Positions 61,806-64,000 of a stretch of DNA of 64,000 bases are shown one piece after another. Each line of letters opens with the position of its first letter. Position 1 is the first letter of the stretch. The DNA comes from Promethearchaeota archaeon (lineage in GTDB: Archaea; Asgardarchaeota; Lokiarchaeia; Sigyniarchaeales; SOKP01), in NCBI GenBank assembly GCA_029838195.1, contig JALGVJ010000004.1, positions 173,476 through 237,475 on the forward strand, given 5' to 3'. A model generated the notes under the pieces. The model was not told where the DNA came from, ran no database searches, and saw nothing but the letters and a program-made list of their open reading frames with translations. Both the position numbers and the translations under genes were made by a program.

Positions 61806-63686
61806 ATGAGTGAAAAATTATATGGATATAATGGTAAGATAGCTTATATTAATTTATCAAAAGAAAACGTGGAAGTGAAAGATTTAGATCCCCAAATTGC
61901 CAAGGATTATTTAGGGGGGACGGGTTTAAGTGCGAAGATAATCCATGACATGTTGAAGGAGGAAGATTATGAAACGTTAAAGAAAGATCTGCTTGCGGAA
62001 ATCAATCCTTTAATTTTTGCAACGGGTCCCGTGACAGGAACGCTACGTCCCTCTTCGGGAAGGTATTCGGTTTCGGGAATTTCTCCCTTGACGGGGATTT
62101 GGGGAGAAGGAACGTCAGGAGGGACATTTTGCATATCCTTGCACAATTCGGGATATGATGCGCTGGTCATTACGGGGAAAGCTAGCACTCCAAAGCTTAT
62201 ATACATTTATGACGCTAAAATTGAAATTCTGGATGCTCAAAAATATTGGGGTAAAAATACTTACGAATCCCAGCAAATGATCGTGGCAGACTTGAATAAT
62301 GATAAGGTACGGGTGGCAACGATTGGCCCCGCTGGCGAGAATCTCGTGAAATATGCCGCAATCATCAATGATGAGGGAAGAGCCGTTGGGCGCTGCGGCA
62401 TGGGGTGCTTAATGGGATCAAAGAACTTAAAGGCCATTGCCATCCATGGAACTAATCGAGTAGAAATAGCCGATGTTAATGCCATGAGAGCGATGCTCCA
62501 ACAAGAGCAAAAGGAAATTGAAACGGATTTCATGAAATCTGCAGTATTTCACACGTTTAGCTTGTACGGAACGAACTCCTATCTCGATATTGGCATGTCT
62601 TTAGGGGATTCACCTGGCTATTATTTTACGAAGACCGAATATTTAGCGGAAAAGTTAGCGGGTAAAACATTAAAAGAGACTTTTCCTGTCTTGGATTACG
62701 GCTGCGCAGGATGCATTTTAAGGTGCGGGAAAACCACGATAATTGAATGGAATGGAGAAGAGCTCACGGTTGATGGGCCCGAGTATGAAACAGTATGTTC
62801 TTATGGTCCCATGCTTGGGATTTTTGAACCAAAACCCGTTATTTATGCGAATCATAAATGCAATCAATTAGGCATGGACACGATTTCAAGTGGAGTTAGT
62901 ATTTCATTTCTAATTTATCTCGTTGAAAACAATATTGGGATTCCCAAGATCAAGGAATATTTAGGAGACTTGAACCTTGAAGAAATTAAATGGGGCAATC
63001 ATGAGTTAGTTCTAAAATTAATTGATAAAATTGCGAAAAAAGAAGGAATCGGTGCCATTTTAGCCGAGGGGACGCGGTTCATGGCACAGAAATTTGAAGT
63101 CGATCTGGAGTTGGCAGCTCACGTGAAGGGGTTGGAAATGCCCATGCACGACCCGCGAGCTTTTGCTGGCCAGGCGCTCAGCTACATGACGTGTTGCGTG
63201 GGTGCGAATCACGAGAAATGTGATTGGTTTGCAGCAGAATTAGGTAATTTGGCATATCCAAAATTACGAATTAAGGGTGGGGATCGACAGAGCATCGACC
63301 GACGGGAAAAAGGAGTGATTGCACTTCAAGACTTGCGAGCTATTGACGATTCGGCAGTGAATTGTAATTTTAGAAATCCGCCCTTAGAAAACATCATTAA
63401 TTATATTAATGCTGCCACCGGCTTTAATTATAATAGAAAGTCGCTCATGATGGTAGGAGAACGGATTAACACCTTGAAGCGATTAATTAATTGTAAGTTA
63501 GGTATCACGCGAAAAGATGATAAGCTGCCAGGCCATCTCTTAAAAGTGTTAGAGGAGGGTAAAACTGCTGGTGTCAAGCTTGATTTAGAGAAAAACTTAC
63601 AACGATATTATAAAGAACGCGGCTGGGATTGGGATACGGGCTTTCCTACAAAAGAGCAATTAGAAAAATTAGGAATTCAATCTTAA
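61806..63686 (+). CDS. aor: Aldehyde:ferredoxin oxidoreductase
   Basis: This 626-residue tungsten-pterin enzyme oxidises aldehydes to acids with ferredoxin as electron carrier. KLYGYNGKIAYINLSKENVEV and YLGGTGLSAKII mark the N-terminal domain, RPSSGRYSVSGISPLTGIWGEGTSGG the pterin region, and GCAGCILRCGK the [4Fe-4S] ligands, with a further Cys pair in TCCVGANHEKCDWF. The length fits the family (about 610-630). ATG 61806 is chosen because of the GGTGAGG before it. Together with the upstream alcohol dehydrogenase it allows aldehyde to be oxidised to acid or reduced to alcohol. The preferred aldehyde is unknown. Confidence 0.93.
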   Translation: MSEKLYGYNGKIAYINLSKENVEVKDLDPQIAKDYLGGTGLSAKIIHDMLKEEDYETLKKDLLAEINPLIFATGPVTGTLRPSSGRYSVSGISPLTGIWGEGTSGGTFCISLHNSGYDALVITGKASTPKLIYIYDAKIEILDAQKYWGKNTYESQQMIVADLNNDKVRVATIGPAGENLVKYAAIINDEGRAVGRCGMGCLMGSKNLKAIAIHGTNRVEIADVNAMRAMLQQEQKEIETDFMKSAVFHTFSLYGTNSYLDIGMSLGDSPGYYFTKTEYLAEKLAGKTLKETFPVLDYGCAGCILRCGKTTIIEWNGEELTVDGPEYETVCSYGPMLGIFEPKPVIYANHKCNQLGMDTISSGVSISFLIYLVENNIGIPKIKEYLGDLNLEEIKWGNHELVLKLIDKIAKKEGIGAILAEGTRFMAQKFEVDLELAAHVKGLEMPMHDPRAFAGQALSYMTCCVGANHEKCDWFAAELGNLAYPKLRIKGGDRQSIDRREKGVIALQDLRAIDDSAVNCNFRNPPLENIINYINAATGFNYNRKSLMMVGERINTLKRLINCKLGITRKDDKLPGHLLKVLEEGKTAGVKLDLEKNLQRYYKERGWDWDTGFPTKEQLEKLGIQS

Positions 63687-64000
63687 ATTTTATTATTTAA
63701 AATTAATTTTTTTTTTTATTAACTTCACTCATTTTGAAAAATGCTTAAAACTTTAGAGGAGCATACTTTCTTTTTACTTCATGGTATTAATTTTAAGAGT
63801 AATTTAGGAGAGAAATTAAGTGTTCTAAAAATGATCATGGTTATTGAACATACATGAACAAGATTGGAATGAGAACAGAAAAGAAGAAAAAAAATATGAG
63901 GTAGCAAATTAATCTCAGTTACCACGCTCCAGCTCTAAGATTGACGACAAAACCACCAAAAAGTTGAAAAAATATGACGATCTATTATATATTAATGAAT
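63687..64000. other. 314-bp end region, no gene assigned
   Basis: No gene can be supported up to the window edge. A 38-codon frame (63741-63857) looks somewhat protein-like but has no clear ribosome-binding site and is of a length expected by chance in such AT-rich DNA. Confidence 0.4.

Noticed and set aside
63741..63857. Plus-strand 38-codon frame near the window end
   Set aside because: Frames of this length are expected by chance in AT-rich DNA, and there is no supporting signal.
63900..64000. Possible minus-strand C-terminus (FQLFGGFVVNLRAGAW) at the window edge
   Set aside because: In-frame stop codons lie just upstream within the window, so no gene can run through it.
1..64000. CRISPR arrays, rRNA and tRNA genes
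   Set aside because: No regularly spaced repeats and no cloverleaf-compatible sequences with a TTCGANNC-type arm were seen in the gene-free stretches; a covariance-model search could still find a divergent tRNA.

Overview
This window is AT-rich (roughly one third G+C by eye), has closely packed genes without introns, uses ATG, GTG and TTG starts, and often has purine-rich Shine-Dalgarno sequences. The gene content is archaeal: three tetrahydromethanopterin C1-pathway enzymes (Mch, Mtd, Ftr), a glycyl-tRNA synthetase of archaeal/eukaryotic layout, a RecJ-like DHH nuclease, a beta-CASP RNase and an archaemetzincin. It also has eukaryote-like elements: a Rag/Gtr-type GTPase with a C-terminal roadblock-like domain, leucine-rich repeats, a presenilin-like protease, a longin-like domain joined to membrane helices, and a UBC/RWD-like domain. 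Together these point to an Asgard archaeon, probably Lokiarchaeia-like. This is an inference from gene content; no marker-gene phylogeny was possible.

Layout. 1-7.1 kb: LRR protein, 3-hydroxyacyl-CoA dehydrogenase, a small IS200/IS605-like remnant, presenilin-like protease, FTR1 iron permease, archaemetzincin, GT4 glycosyltransferase. 7.1-18.7 kb: two unknown proteins, then Mch, DHH nuclease, beta-CASP RNase, an adenine-salvage pair (MTA phosphorylase and APRT, convergent), Rag-like GTPase, and divergent Mtd and Ftr. 18.7-25 kb: two large cell-surface proteins in one operon, then glycyl-tRNA synthetase. 25-34 kb: membrane and coiled-coil proteins, tandem GNAT acetyltransferases, two TPR proteins, an AmmeMemoRadiSam-type radical SAM enzyme, a small membrane protein. 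34-45.3 kb: glycerol-3-phosphate dehydrogenase and an unusual ABC-transporter operon. 45.6-64 kb: sulfatase-like hydrolase, YprB-like nuclease, acyl-CoA dehydrogenase, thiolase with DUF35 partner, FAD oxidoreductase, two BKACE enzymes, threonine aldolase, GH20 hexosaminidase, iron alcohol dehydrogenase, and aldehyde:ferredoxin oxidoreductase.

How the genes fit together. Ftr, Mch and Mtd are three consecutive steps of the H4MPT methyl branch of the Wood-Ljungdahl pathway. The acyl-CoA dehydrogenase, hydroxyacyl-CoA dehydrogenase, thiolase/DUF35, BKACE, threonine aldolase and AOR/ADH genes suit an anaerobe that oxidises amino acids and short acyl-CoAs and passes electrons to ferredoxin and NAD(H).

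The most unusual locus is the minus-strand operon at about 36.0-45.3 kb. It has two ABC-2 permeases and a normal ABC ATPase. It also has a second ATPase fused to a membrane-anchored prenyltransferase/squalene-cyclase-like toroid. Next comes a UBC/RWD-like domain fused to an ABC ATPase fold that has lost Walker A, the signature motif and Walker B, and the operon ends with a longin-like domain joined to membrane helices. I do not recognise this combination as a described system. Two genes in the window, the toroid-ATPase and a TPR protein, have no ATG/GTG/TTG start at the place where SD position and reading frame put the N-terminus; ATA and ATT stand there instead.
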